A stretch of 64,000 nt of DNA. It comes from Oscillospiraceae bacterium (GTDB lineage: Bacteria > Bacillota > Clostridia > Oscillospirales > Ruminococcaceae). The notes beneath the pieces were generated by a model. It ran no database searches and was not told the origin of the DNA. It saw only the letters and a list, made by a program, of their open reading frames with translations. The position numbers and the translations under genes were made by a program. The DNA lies in NCBI GenBank assembly GCA_031260665.1, contig JAISLD010000028.1, positions 1 to 64,000 on the forward strand, given 5' to 3'. This document shows, piece after piece, positions 33,528 to 41,878 of the stretch (within the stretch, counting starts at the first letter, position 1; each line of letters begins with the position of its first letter).

Positions 33528-34294
33528 TTGTCATCAAGAACCCCGAGGAGATGAAACGAATGGCGTATGCCTGCGAGGTGTCGGCCATGGCACTGCAAGC
33601 TGCGCGTACGTCAATCAAAGCGGGAGCGACGACGCTTGACGTAGACCACGCGGTCGCTGAATGTATCAAGAAAGCGGGAGCAAAAGCCTCGTTCTTGAAC
33701 TACAACGGCTTCAAGGGGAACGCCTGCGTGTCTGTCAACGATGAACTTATCCACGGTATTCCGTCAAAGAAAAAGGTTATCCGTGAGGGCGACATCGTGA
33801 CGGTTGACGTCGGCGCGTATATCGGTGGGTTTCATGGGGACAACGCCTACACTTTCACGGTCGGCGAGGTTGACAAAGAAACGCTGCGGCTTCTCAATGT
33901 CACACAGCAGTCGCTCTATGAAGGGATAAAGAAAGCCGTTGTGGGAAACCGAATCGGCGACATAGGCGCGGCAATACAGGCTTATGTGGAGCAAAACGGT
34001 TTCTTTATCGTCAAGGAGTACATCGGGCACGGAGTTGGGCGCGACCTCCACGAGGACCCCGAGGTGCCGAACTACGGCAAAGCGGGACGCGGTGCGCGGC
34101 TTGTCCCCGGTATGACAATCGCGATTGAACCGATGGTGAACTACTCGACAGCGGAGTGCCTGCGAATGAAAGACGGCTGGACAGTCGTCGAGAAGAACCA
34201 CAAGCCGAGCGCCCACTTTGAGCATACTATCGCGATAACAGAGGGCGAACCTGTCATCTTGACGAGATTTGGCGGTGCCGACTATGCTTCTTGA
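33524..34294 (+). CDS. map: Methionine aminopeptidase, type I
   Basis: Removes the initiator Met from nascent proteins using two metals. The 256-residue protein has metal ligands in TVDVGAYIGGFHGDNAYTF (two Asp), GHGVGRDLHEDPEVPNYG (His), IAIEPMVN (Glu) and HFEHTIAITEG. ATG 33524 overlaps the adk stop. It overlaps the next small gene by about 11 bases. Confidence 0.97.
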   Translation: MIVIKNPEEMKRMAYACEVSAMALQAARTSIKAGATTLDVDHAVAECIKKAGAKASFLNYNGFKGNACVSVNDELIHGIPSKKKVIREGDIVTVDVGAYIGGFHGDNAYTFTVGEVDKETLRLLNVTQQSLYEGIKKAVVGNRIGDIGAAIQAYVEQNGFFIVKEYIGHGVGRDLHEDPEVPNYGKAGRGARLVPGMTIAIEPMVNYSTAECLRMKDGWTVVEKNHKPSAHFEHTIAITEGEPVILTRFGGADYAS

Positions 34295-34547
34295 AGCAGG
34301 TATGTTGGTGCAAAGCAGGGCCGGTCACGACAAAGGGCGGTTTTTCGCGGTAATCGCCGTGAACGAGAACTTTGCGCTGATTGCCGACGGAAAAGAACAC
34401 CGACTTCAGTCCCCGAAGAAAAAGAATCCAAAGCACTTGGCTATCTTGACAGAGCGTGCCGACCTTGCCAACATAACAGACGGCGGGCTTCGGAAGCTTC
34501 TGCATAAGTATAACTATCCAAATGAAACAAACAAGTCCGAGGAGTGA
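34284..34547 (+). CDS. KOW-domain RNA-binding protein (L14e-like, YbzG-like)
   Basis: An 87-residue protein with a KOW-like start, [37 protein letters not shown], broken into a strand-rich N-terminal half and a lysine-rich [13 protein letters not shown] segment. Proteins like this sit between map and infA in many Firmicutes (ybzG in B. subtilis) and are presumed to bind RNA or ribosomes. ATG 34284 is preferred over TTG 34269. The stop lies just before infA and the two may be coupled. Confidence 0.85.
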   Translation: MLLEAGMLVQSRAGHDKGRFFAVIAVNENFALIADGKEHRLQSPKKKNPKHLAILTERADLANITDGGLRKLLHKYNYPNETNKSEE

Positions 34548-34552
34548 CACAA

Positions 34553-34774
34553 ATGGCAAAAGACGACGTTATTGAAGTTGAGGGCGTTATCCTTGAGGCG
34601 CACCCGAACGCTACGTTCACGGTGGAACTGCAAGGAAACAAGCACAAAATCCTTGCCCATATCAGCGGAAAACTGCGTATGCACTATATAAAGATACTCC
34701 CCGGCGACCGCGTGACCGTGGAGTTGTCGCCCTACGACCTCACAAAAGGGCGCATTACTTGGCGGAACAAGTGA
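34553..34774 (+). CDS. infA: Translation initiation factor IF-1
   Basis: OB-fold factor that occupies the ribosomal A site during initiation. The 73-residue protein starts [19 protein letters not shown] and contains [30 protein letters not shown] in standard blocks. ATG 34553 follows GAGGAG; an ATG-less extension to 34544 is rejected. Its TGA overlaps a GTG that begins a 50-codon ORF. Confidence 0.98.
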   Translation: MAKDDVIEVEGVILEAHPNATFTVELQGNKHKILAHISGKLRMHYIKILPGDRVTVELSPYDLTKGRITWRNK

Positions 34775-34923
34775 GCAATCAACATCAACAATTTAATCGC
34801 AATCCCAAAGGTCATACTCCTCGGGGCAGAGGCGGGCGACCGGGAATATCAGCAAAGCAAGTTGTTAAGTTGTTAATGACGCAACAGCACAAGAAAATAT
34901 TCACAGCAGGAGAAACGAAATGA
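34771..34923 (+). CDS. Candidate 50-residue basic small protein between infA and rpmJ
   Basis: GTG 34771 overlaps the infA stop (GTGA) and the TGA at 34921-34923 overlaps the rpmJ ATG (ATGA), so the frame fills the gap exactly. The product starts [15 protein letters not shown], has a Pro/Gly/Arg motif [10 protein letters not shown] and a basic helix-like end, [17 protein letters not shown] recognise no family. No separate Shine-Dalgarno is visible, so translation would depend on coupling. An open run of this length has roughly a one-in-ten chance at random, and codon choice (cgg, cga, tta, ata) is less biased than in the ribosomal genes, so it may be spurious. Confidence 0.4.
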   Translation: MSNQHQQFNRNPKGHTPRGRGGRPGISAKQVVKLLMTQQHKKIFTAGETK

Positions 34924-35033
34924 AAGTCAGACCTTCAGTAAAGCCTATGTGCGACAAATGCAAAGTCATAAAACGCAAGGGCAAAGTAATGGTAATCTGC
35001 AAGGACCCGAAACACAAGCAAAGACAAGGTTAA
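34920..35033 (+). CDS. rpmJ: Ribosomal protein L36
   Basis: The smallest ribosomal protein, 37 residues: a basic N terminus, [13 protein letters not shown], then [16 protein letters not shown]. Cys11, Cys14, Cys27 and His32 form the zinc site, so this is the zinc-binding form. GGAGAA precedes ATG 34920. It sits in its usual place between infA and rpsM. Confidence 0.98.
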   Translation: MKVRPSVKPMCDKCKVIKRKGKVMVICKDPKHKQRQG

Positions 35034-35089
35034 GTCTGTGAGTTGCAGGACTTAGTTTTGTTTTGTGTAGAATAATTTAGGAGGAGCAA

Positions 35090-35458
35090 ATGGCAAGAAT
35101 CGCCGGCGTGGACCTTCCGAAAGAAAAACGAGTGGAGATAGGACTTACCTATGTCTTTGGAATCGGAAGGAAGTCATCGAACGATATTTTGGCGGCAGCA
35201 GGAGTAAACCCCGACACCCGAGTGAAGAACCTCACGGAAGCCGATGAAGCAAAGATTCGTGAAGTTATTGACGCGGGATATATAGTCGAGGGCGACCTTC
35301 GCAGAGATGTATCGCTGAATATCAAGCGGCTGGTTGAAATCAACTGCTATCGCGGTCAGCGTCACCGTAAGGGACTGCCTGTTCGTGGTCAGCGCACCAA
35401 AACCAACGCACGCACTCGCAAAGGTCCGAGAAAGACCATAGCAAACAAGAAAAAGTAG
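35090..35458 (+). CDS. rpsM: Ribosomal protein S13
   Basis: 30S head protein that contacts the P-site tRNA and 50S. The 122-residue product has [20 protein letters not shown], the helix-two-turn-helix region and the basic tail [28 protein letters not shown] precedes ATG 35090. A 94-base gap with a hairpin separates it from rpsK. Confidence 0.98.
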   Translation: MARIAGVDLPKEKRVEIGLTYVFGIGRKSSNDILAAAGVNPDTRVKNLTEADEAKIREVIDAGYIVEGDLRRDVSLNIKRLVEINCYRGQRHRKGLPVRGQRTKTNARTRKGPRKTIANKKK

Positions 35459-35468
35459 GTACGGGTGT

Positions 35469-35517
35469 TAACAGCATACTAATCGCCGCATTGCTCAGCG
35501 TTAGCTTTGTGCTGTTA
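35469..35517 (+). promoter_or_regulatory. Long hairpin between rpsM and rpsK
   Basis: TAACAGCA (35469-35476) pairs with TGCTGTTA (35510-35517). Inside it CTAA pairs with TTAG and CGC with GCG, around a loop of about 11 bases. The stem is interrupted by small bulges. No T run follows, so it is not a terminator. Confidence 0.5.
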
Positions 35518-35552
35518 CGCAGCAGCCTATTCCACAGAAAGGAAACCGAAGA

Positions 35553-35969
35553 ATGGCAAAACAACAGGCAAGTGCCAAAGGCGGCAAGAAACCCGTCGTA
35601 CGTCGTCGCCGTGAACGGAAGAATATCGAAAACGGTTCGGCACATATTCAGTCGTCGTTTAACAACACCATCGTTACGATAACCGACTTGCAGGGGAACA
35701 CCCTCTCGTGGGCCTCGGCAGGTGGTCTTGGATTTCGCGGCTCAAGAAAGTCAACTCCGTTTGCGGCGCAACAAGCAGCCGACACCGCGGCAAAAGCGGC
35801 AATGGAACACGGACTCAAGACAGTTGAAGTCTTTGTAAAAGGACCCGGCTCGGGACGTGAGTCGGCAATACGCGCTCTCGCGAGTGCGGGGCTTGAAGTA
35901 CGCCTTATCAAAGACGTAACGCCTATCCCTCACAACGGTTGCCGTCCGCCTAAACGCCGTCGCGTATAG
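35553..35969 (+). CDS. rpsK: Ribosomal protein S11
   Basis: 30S platform protein near the Shine-Dalgarno helix. The 138-residue product has a basic N terminus, then [39 protein letters not shown] and the C-terminal [25 protein letters not shown] precedes ATG 35553. Length is slightly above the norm because of the N-terminal basic stretch. Confidence 0.98.
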   Translation: MAKQQASAKGGKKPVVRRRRERKNIENGSAHIQSSFNNTIVTITDLQGNTLSWASAGGLGFRGSRKSTPFAAQQAADTAAKAAMEHGLKTVEVFVKGPGSGRESAIRALASAGLEVRLIKDVTPIPHNGCRPPKRRRV

Positions 35970-36072
35970 TCAGCGGACCACGACAGATTGATGAAAGCCG
36001 AGATGTTCGGCTGTCGGCTGTGTTTGTAACCACAAACCAAAAGCCGATACTTTATACAACAGGAGAATGACA

Positions 36073-36681
36073 ATGGCAATAGACAGAGTACCTGTCGCAA
36101 AACGCTGCAAACGCCTCGGCGTTTCCCCCGCTGTGCTTGGCTATGGCAAATCGAAGAGCACCAGTCGCGGAAGCAAAGAAAAGAACCAACGCAACAAGAA
36201 AATCTCGGGTTACGGGCTGCAACTCCGTGAGAAACAGAAGCTGAAATTCATCTACGGTGTTCTTGAAAAGCAGTTCTTTCACTACTACGAGCTTGCAACG
36301 AAGGAGCAAGGCGTAACAGGTGAGAACCTCATAAAACTGCTTGAAAGCCGCCTCGACAACATCGTTTTCCGTGCAAACTTTGCGGGAACACGCCGTGAGT
36401 CGCGCCAACTTGTTGGGCACGGTCACTTCACCGTGAACGGCAAACGCGTTGATATTCCGTCGTATCGCGTTAAAGCAGGCGACATTGTTGCTGTGCACGC
36501 TTCCAGCAAGAAAAGCCCGAAATTCCAGCAGATTGCCGACGCAACCCACGGCAGAACCTCCCCCGTATGGCTTGAAGTCAACAAAGACGCTCAGTCCGCA
36601 ACTATCACACGGCTGCCTGAGAGAAACGAGCTTGACTTTGAAATTGCCGAACACCTTATCATAGAGCTTTATTCTAAATAA
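36073..36681 (+). CDS. rpsD: Ribosomal protein S4, zinc-free type
   Basis: Primary 16S rRNA-binding protein; in several bacteria it represses its own operon. The 202-residue product has AKRCKRLGVSP at the N terminus without the CxxC...CxxC knuckle of zinc-type S4. It keeps the S4 RNA-binding domain LLESRLDNIVFRANFAGTRRESRQ in pieces and HGHFTVNGKRVDIPSY. ATG 36073 is 8 bases after AGGAGA; ATG 36067 abuts it and is less likely. It is followed by a large inverted repeat before rpoA. Confidence 0.96.
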   Translation: MAIDRVPVAKRCKRLGVSPAVLGYGKSKSTSRGSKEKNQRNKKISGYGLQLREKQKLKFIYGVLEKQFFHYYELATKEQGVTGENLIKLLESRLDNIVFRANFAGTRRESRQLVGHGHFTVNGKRVDIPSYRVKAGDIVAVHASSKKSPKFQQIADATHGRTSPVWLEVNKDAQSATITRLPERNELDFEIAEHLIIELYSK

Positions 36682-36703
36682 TCAAGTTCTTGCATATAAT
36701 GAC

Positions 36704-36919
36704 AACAGCGCGTTATTCTCAACTTGTCCGTTCGTTTGCTTTGCAAACATTGTTCCCTGCTTTCTGCGTTCTTAATTCTCACGATATGTCGTGAGAATTA
36801 AGAAGCGGGGGTTGGAACGAAGCCCCATTTGAACGAGAAAAGTCCCGAACGGCTTTGCCGCGAGGAACAATACTTTTCGAGCGGATATTACGGGCAGATT
36901 GAGATTAACACGCGCTGTT
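36704..36919. repeat. 216-bp imperfect inverted repeat between rpsD and rpoA
   Basis: The 347-base gap 36682-37028 holds no gene but is dominated by an inverted repeat. Outer ends are AACAGCGCG (36704-36712) and CGCGCTGTT (36911-36919). Next come TTATTCTCAA versus TTGAGATTAA, then a shared TTGTTCC/GGAACAA pair. The centre is a perfect 16-bp stem, TTCTTAATTCTCACGA (36769-36784) with its complement at 36789-36804 around TATG. The right arm is longer and holds an extra GGGG...CCCC hairpin. As RNA it would be one long branched structure. A MITE-like insertion is the alternative; no target duplication is evident. Confidence 0.8.
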
Positions 36920-37028
36920 CGGTGAGAAAAGTTTGAATCGCTGAAACCAAACGCTTTGCCTTGTCGTCACAAGAAAAGCGGGCGGTAGTACGCGACTATG
37001 ACGGAGTGGCTAATACGGAGGGCTTTTA

Positions 37029-37985
37029 ATGCTTGAAAATATGGAATCGCAGAAAATTGAAGTGCTTGAGCTAAGCGACGGCGGCAGATACGGGAAGTTT
37101 GTTTTCGGTCCGCTTGAACACGGCTATGCCAACACAATCGGCAACAGCCTGCGCCGCGTTTTGCTTTCGTCTTTGCCCGGCGTCGCGGTTACGTCGGTGA
37201 AGATTGACGGCGTTCAGCACGAATTTTCGACTGTTCCAAACGTCGCCGAGGACGTGACGGAGATTATCCTAAACGTCAAGGGAATCATCGCGAAGATGTA
37301 CGGCGAAGTCTCCAAGACGGGATATATCGACGCGAAAGGTGAGGGCGAAGTCACCACGGCGGATATCAAGGTGGACAGCGAAGTCGAGATTATCGACAAG
37401 GATATCCACATCGCGACGCTTGCCGAGGGTGCGGAACTGAAAATGGAACTCGTGTTCGATTGCGGACGCGGCTATGTTTCCTCTGAAAAGAACAAATCAA
37501 AGGACTCGCCTATCGGCACTATCGCCGTTGATTCTATCTACACACCGGTGCGAAAAGCCAACTACTTTGTCACGAACCAGTTGGTCGGCTCACGCGCCGA
37601 CTACGAACGACTGACGCTTGAGGTGTGGACTGACGGCACTGTGTCGGCACAAGACGCGGTTGCGTATGCGGCAAAGTTGCTGATTAAGCACCTCGCGTTC
37701 TTCAGTGAGTTGGCGGAGGAATCGCACCTGCCTGAGATTATGGCGGAACGCGAGGACAAACTGCGTCACAGAACGCTTGAGATGTCTATAGACGACCTTG
37801 AACTGTCCGTTCGCAGCGCAAACTGTCTGCGGAGAGCGGGGATAACCGTAGTCGGCGATTTGGTGAAACTCTCGGTTGACGATATGCTGAAAGTGCGCAA
37901 CCTCGGAAAGAAATCCTTTGACGAAGTGCGCGACAGATTATATCAGCTTGGGTTTGAGTTTGCGCCGTCGGCGGAATTCGTGTAA
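37029..37985 (+). CDS. rpoA: RNA polymerase alpha subunit
   Basis: The 318-residue alpha subunit that nucleates RNA polymerase assembly and contacts activators and UP elements. The N-terminal dimerisation domain has GPLEHGYANTIGNSLRRVLLSS in adjoining blocks. The C-terminal domain (about 245-310) has ELSVRSANCLRRAGI and KVRNLGKKSFDEV for DNA contact. GGAGGG precedes ATG 37029. It lies after a large inverted repeat that could affect its expression relative to upstream ribosomal genes. Confidence 0.98.
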   Translation: MLENMESQKIEVLELSDGGRYGKFVFGPLEHGYANTIGNSLRRVLLSSLPGVAVTSVKIDGVQHEFSTVPNVAEDVTEIILNVKGIIAKMYGEVSKTGYIDAKGEGEVTTADIKVDSEVEIIDKDIHIATLAEGAELKMELVFDCGRGYVSSEKNKSKDSPIGTIAVDSIYTPVRKANYFVTNQLVGSRADYERLTLEVWTDGTVSAQDAVAYAAKLLIKHLAFFSELAEESHLPEIMAEREDKLRHRTLEMSIDDLELSVRSANCLRRAGITVVGDLVKLSVDDMLKVRNLGKKSFDEVRDRLYQLGFEFAPSAEFV

Positions 37986-38033
37986 GACTTTATTTTCCAC
38001 AGCAGGATACTTCATAGGAAGGAGTTGAATAAA

Positions 38034-38381
38034 TTGTCCAGAAAATTAGGCAGGGTTGCCGACCATCGTCGCGCAATGCTTAGAGCGATGGTGACGTATC
38101 TCTTGCAGAACGAGAAGATTACAACCACCGTTACTCGCGCAAAAGAAGTGCGTGTCGAAGCCGAAAAGATAATCACAATAGCAAAGAAAGATGATTTACA
38201 TTCAAAACGTCAGGTGTATTCGTATATCACCATTGAGGACGTGGCGAAGAAAACCATTGATGAGATTGCGCCTCGATTCAAAGAGGTTAACGGCGGCTAC
38301 ACAAGGATTATCAAGACTGCGCCTCGGAGAGGCGACGCCGCTGAGATGGCGATAATCGAGTTGACAAAAAGCAAAGAATAA
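38034..38381 (+). CDS. rplQ: Ribosomal protein L17
   Basis: Exit-tunnel-side 50S protein. The 115-residue product starts [20 protein letters not shown] and has the conserved [17 protein letters not shown] and [23 protein letters not shown] 38034 is chosen because GGAAGGAG lies 9 bases upstream; the in-frame TTG at 38025 abuts that site. It is the last gene of the ribosomal cluster and is followed by a terminator. Confidence 0.96.
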   Translation: MSRKLGRVADHRRAMLRAMVTYLLQNEKITTTVTRAKEVRVEAEKIITIAKKDDLHSKRQVYSYITIEDVAKKTIDEIAPRFKEVNGGYTRIIKTAPRRGDAAEMAIIELTKSKE

Positions 38382-38390
38382 GCAGTGTGA

Positions 38391-38423
38391 CCAAGCCGCG
38401 GGGTTAAACCGCGGCTTGGGTTT
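38391..38423 (+). terminator. Terminator of the ribosomal cluster
   Basis: A perfect 11-bp GC-rich stem CCAAGCCGCGG (38391-38401)/CCGCGGCTTGG (38409-38419) with a 7-base loop. The T tract is short (GTTTA), so termination may be incomplete. Confidence 0.75.
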
Positions 38424-38447
38424 ACCGCCTGAGTTTGCTCAAGTCTA

Positions 38448-38476
38448 TTGACAAAATTAACCGAATAGGTTATAAT
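38448..38476 (+). promoter_or_regulatory. tRNA-Cys promoter
   Basis: TTGACA (38448-38453), a 17-base spacer and TATAAT (38471-38476), 12 bases before the tRNA 5' end. Confidence 0.95.
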
Positions 38477-38488
38477 ATAATAGCCGTC

Positions 38489-38562
38489 GGCGCTATGGCC
38501 AAGTGGTAAGGCAAGGGTCTGCAAAACCCTCACCCCCGGTTCAAATCCGGGTGGCGCCTCCA
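38489..38562 (+). tRNA. tRNA-Cys (anticodon GCA)
   Basis: A 74-base cloverleaf. Acceptor GGCGCTA pairs with TGGCGCC, the anticodon loop is CTGCAAA-like with GCA, the T arm is GGTTCAAATCC, and CCA is encoded. Confidence 0.97.
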
Positions 38563-38563
38563 G

Positions 38564-38589
38564 ATTCCCCGTTTTAGACGGGGAATTTT
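38564..38589 (+). terminator. Terminator after tRNA-Cys
   Basis: A 9-bp perfect stem ATTCCCCGT (38564-38572)/ACGGGGAAT (38578-38586), a 5-base loop and a T run immediately downstream of the tRNA. Confidence 0.88.
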
Positions 38590-38608
38590 AATAATTGTAA
38601 AACTTTTG

Positions 38609-38935
38609 ATGAAAAGACCTAAATTTGACCCTGTGGCAATCCCGCTTCTTATATGTGAGATGATTCGTCGGTTTGGCGAGATGCGAGGAAGTGAAATCCT
38701 CGGTGCGCTCTCTTTTGAGAACCGCGTACCGCTTCTCATTGCCGAGGATATCCTTGACGACCTCACCCAAAACGGTTATGTCTTGAGAACCGGCGAGTTT
38801 TACGTTCTCACGCCGAAAGGTGAGATAGCCGCTGACATCACATCGTTCACAACCGAGAAGTTTCGCACCGCTGTGTTTGACGAAGCCGAGAACCTTATGG
38901 CTGAACGATTCAGCGATTTTTCAGACGATATATGA
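38609..38935 (+). CDS. Small winged-helix-like protein of unknown function
   Basis: I do not recognise this 108-residue protein firmly. Its pattern (helices RPKFDPVAIPLLICEMIRRFGEMRGSEIL in two parts, then PLLIAEDILDDLTQNGYVLRTGEFYVLTPKG) resembles a winged-helix fold with a strand-turn-strand wing ending in LTPKG, similar to DUF4364-type proteins. No Shine-Dalgarno is clear; TTG 38606 and ATG 38609 are adjacent. It sits between tRNA-Cys and prfB, 15 bases before the latter. Confidence 0.65.
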   Translation: MKRPKFDPVAIPLLICEMIRRFGEMRGSEILGALSFENRVPLLIAEDILDDLTQNGYVLRTGEFYVLTPKGEIAADITSFTTEKFRTAVFDEAENLMAERFSDFSDDI

Positions 38936-38950
38936 TATTAGAGATTATTT

Positions 38951-40063
38951 ATGCTTCAATATGACGAACTGCTGCTTGAGTATTCCGCGAAAGAAAAAGA
39001 GATAAAAGAACTTGAGGCGGCACTTGGGCTTGACAAAGTACGCGCTAACCTCTCCACACTCGAGGAACAAACCTCTGCTCAAGGTTTCTGGGACGACCCG
39101 CAACAGTCGCAAAAGATAATGCAAGAATCGGGGCGGCTGAAGAACATCATCACTTCATTCGGCAAACTGAAAGGCGACTATGACGACCTCATCGTTATGA
39201 CGGAGCTTGCCAACGAAGAAGAGGACGAGAGCCTGCTTGCCGAGATAAAGGCGGCGGGAGAAAAGGTTTTCGCCGAGTTGGAGTCGCAGCGGCTTGCCAC
39301 GTTGCTGTCGGGTGAGTTTGACGGGAAAAACGCGATACTGACGTTCCACGCCGGTGCGGGTGGCACCGAGGCGATGGACTGGGCGGAAATGCTCTATCGT
39401 ATGTACAACCACTGGGCTGATTCCCACGGAATGAAAACAGAACTGCTTGACTATCTTGACGGTGAGGAAGCGGGGCTGAAGAGCGCGTCTATTCTGATTA
39501 GCGGAACGAACGCGTATGGCCTGCTGAAGTCCGAAAACGGCGTGCACAGGTTGGTGCGCGTGTCGCCGTTTGATTCAAGCGGACGCAGGCACACGAGTTT
39601 CGCTTCGATTGAAGTTATGCCCGAGATTGACGCGGACGTGAACGTCGATATTCGGGAAGAAGATTTGATAATGGAAGTCTATCGTGCGTCAGGTGCGGGC
39701 GGGCAAAAGGTCAACAAAACGTCGTCCGCTGTTCGGCTGATTCACAAACCGACAGGGCTGGTCGCCGCTTGCCAAACACAGCGAAGCCAACTTCAAAACC
39801 GCGATTACGCACTCAAGATGATTAAGTCAAAGCTGATTGAGATAAAAGAACGCGAACACCTCGAGAAGATAACCGATATCAAAGGCGAGCAGCTGCAAAT
39901 CGCGTGGGGCGCACAAATCCGCTCGTACGTATTTATGCCGTACACACTTGTGAAAGACCACCGCACTAACTTTGAGGTGGGGAACGTCAACGCGGTGATG
40001 GACGGCGCGCTTGACGGATTCATCGGGGCGTATCTCAGGGCGAGAAGCCTTGGCGAAATATAA
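38951..40063 (+). CDS. prfB: Peptide chain release factor 2
   Basis: RF2 recognises UGA and UAA stops and triggers peptide release. The 370-residue protein has the recognition tripeptide in VRVSPFDSSGRRHTSFAS and the catalytic GGQ in YRASGAGGQKVNKTSSAV (about residue 252). The gene is one continuous frame and does not contain the programmed +1 frameshift, with in-frame UGA near codon 25, that autoregulates RF2 in most bacteria. The N-terminal coiled-coil domain is complete. It starts at ATG 38951 and is followed by pgm after 28 bases. Confidence 0.96.
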   Translation: MLQYDELLLEYSAKEKEIKELEAALGLDKVRANLSTLEEQTSAQGFWDDPQQSQKIMQESGRLKNIITSFGKLKGDYDDLIVMTELANEEEDESLLAEIKAAGEKVFAELESQRLATLLSGEFDGKNAILTFHAGAGGTEAMDWAEMLYRMYNHWADSHGMKTELLDYLDGEEAGLKSASILISGTNAYGLLKSENGVHRLVRVSPFDSSGRRHTSFASIEVMPEIDADVNVDIREEDLIMEVYRASGAGGQKVNKTSSAVRLIHKPTGLVAACQTQRSQLQNRDYALKMIKSKLIEIKEREHLEKITDIKGEQLQIAWGAQIRSYVFMPYTLVKDHRTNFEVGNVNAVMDGALDGFIGAYLRARSLGEI

Positions 40064-40091
40064 GTAACTTATATCTTAGGGAGGCATACAA

Positions 40092-41816
40092 ATGGACATT
40101 CACGCACTTTACACTCTTTGGACAGACAAGGCTGTGGACGACCCCGACCTTAAGGAAGAACTGCTTTCCATTGCGGGGAAAGACGCGGACATCTCGGACA
40201 GGTTTTACCGCGAGCTTGAGTTCGGCACGGGAGGACTGCGCGGTGTTATTGGGGCGGGTACCAACCGAATGAACGTCTACACTGTCCGCAAAGCAACGCA
40301 GGGAATGGCGAACTATCTGCTGAAAGCGTTCCCAAACAAACCGCTGTCGGTTGCAATCGGCTTTGACAGCCGTATCAAGTCCGACTACTTCTCGAGAGAA
40401 GCGGCGGCGACACTCGCGGCAAACGGCATAAAAGCGTACATCTACCCCGAGCTGATTCCAACGCCAATGGTCAGCTTCGCTGTCCGCCGACTTGGGTGTG
40501 ACGCGGGCATAAACGTCACGGCAAGCCACAATCCCTCGAAGTTCAACGGGTACAAGGCATACGGAGCGGACGGCTGCCAAATGACAATCGACGCGGCTGA
40601 CGCGGTGCTTGCCGAGATAAACGCGCTTGATATCTTCACCGATGTGAAGACGAAAGACTTTGACGCGGCGGTGAAAGCAGGCGAGATAGCAACGATTGAT
40701 TCAGACGTCAACGAAGCCTATTATGCCGAAGTGAAGAAGCAGTCGGTTCACCCCGAACTGCCTGCTACATCAGGGCTGAAAGTCGTTTACACACCGCTTA
40801 ATGGTGCCGGCAACAAACCTGTGCGGCGTATTCTTTCCGATATCGGGATAAAAGATGTTATCGTTGTGCCCGAACAGGAGAACCCGGACGGCAAGTTCCC
40901 GACTTGCCCGTACCCGAACCCCGAGATACGTGAGGCTCTGCAAAAAGGGCTTGACCTCTGCGACACAGTTAAACCCGACTTGCTTCTCGCAACCGACCCC
41001 GACTGCGACCGCGTGGGTATCGCTGTGCCTGACGGTCAAGGCGGCTATGCGCTCTTCAGCGGCAACGAAACAGGCGCAATGCTTCTTGAGTACGTAATCA
41101 AAGAGAGAATCGCCAAGGGCACGCTGCCGAAGAACCCCGTTGCGGTTAAGTCGCTTGTGTCCACCGCCCTTGCCGACAAGATATGCGCTAAATACGGCGT
41201 GGAACTGCGCAACACTCTCACGGGTTTCAAGTTTATCGGGGAGCAGATAGGTTTGCTTGAAGCAAACGGCGAAGAGGAGCGGTTCGTGTTTGGCTTTGAA
41301 GAAAGCTACGGTTATCTTGCAGGCAGCTATGTCCGTGACAAAGACGCGGTTATCGGCTCAATGCTCATTTGCGAAATGGCGGCGTATTATCGCAGCAAGG
41401 GCGTGTCGCTCATCGAGGCGCGTAAACATATTTACGATGAATATGGCTATTACCTGAACGGGCTTGACAACTTTGCCTTTGAGGGCGCGGCGGGAATGGA
41501 AAAGATGAAGTCGCTGATGAATAAAACCCGTGAGTCGTACCCGAAAGAAATCGCGGGGTATAAAGTCACCGAGTTTATCGACTATGAAAACAGATATAAA
41601 CTTGATATCGCAAGCGGCGTGAAAACGAACCTTGATTTGCCTGCTTCCGATGTGCTGGAACTTGGGCTTGAAGGTGCTAACAAGCTCATCGTTCGGCCTT
41701 CGGGGACTGAGCCGAAAATAAAGATTTATTACACGGCGGTCGGCACATCGTTTGAAAACGCGGCTGATATCCAAGGGAATATCGCGAAAGATTTCAAGGC
41801 GTTTTTCTTGGATTAA
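40092..41816 (+). CDS. Phosphoglucomutase / phosphomannomutase
   Basis: An alpha-D-phosphohexomutase of 574 residues that interconverts glucose-1- and glucose-6-phosphate. The four motifs are present: the phosphoserine loop TASHNPSKFNGYKAYG (about 137-152), the metal site ATDPDCDRVG, the sugar-binding GFEESYGYL and the phosphate-binding RPSGTEPKIKIYY near the C terminus. The length fits the PgcA-like group that feeds UDP-glucose and glycogen synthesis. AGGGAGG precedes ATG 40092. A large hairpin follows the stop. Confidence 0.95.
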   Translation: MDIHALYTLWTDKAVDDPDLKEELLSIAGKDADISDRFYRELEFGTGGLRGVIGAGTNRMNVYTVRKATQGMANYLLKAFPNKPLSVAIGFDSRIKSDYFSREAAATLAANGIKAYIYPELIPTPMVSFAVRRLGCDAGINVTASHNPSKFNGYKAYGADGCQMTIDAADAVLAEINALDIFTDVKTKDFDAAVKAGEIATIDSDVNEAYYAEVKKQSVHPELPATSGLKVVYTPLNGAGNKPVRRILSDIGIKDVIVVPEQENPDGKFPTCPYPNPEIREALQKGLDLCDTVKPDLLLATDPDCDRVGIAVPDGQGGYALFSGNETGAMLLEYVIKERIAKGTLPKNPVAVKSLVSTALADKICAKYGVELRNTLTGFKFIGEQIGLLEANGEEERFVFGFEESYGYLAGSYVRDKDAVIGSMLICEMAAYYRSKGVSLIEARKHIYDEYGYYLNGLDNFAFEGAAGMEKMKSLMNKTRESYPKEIAGYKVTEFIDYENRYKLDIASGVKTNLDLPASDVLELGLEGANKLIVRPSGTEPKIKIYYTAVGTSFENAADIQGNIAKDFKAFFLD

Positions 41817-41826
41817 GTTGGGAATA

Positions 41827-41878
41827 AATAAACTCAGTGTGTGTCCGACGACGGAGCGGAACACACACTGAGTTTATT
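41827..41878. terminator. Long hairpin terminator after phosphoglucomutase
   Basis: A perfect 18-bp stem runs from 41827-41844 (AATAAACTCAGTGTGTGT) to 41861-41878, with further CCG/CGG pairing in the loop. AT-rich flanks allow function in either direction, though the T tract is interrupted. The rest of 41879-42198 holds only the rbr promoter and leader. Confidence 0.75.

Noticed and set aside
36694-36700. Possible promoter for rpoA (TATAAT at 36695-36700)
   Set aside because: The -35 position is poor (TTCTAA at about 36672-36677), and the large inverted repeat follows at once; too weak to annotate.
38530-38766. 78-codon minus-strand ORF over tRNA-Cys and its terminator
   Set aside because: It runs antisense through a tRNA and terminator and is a chance frame.
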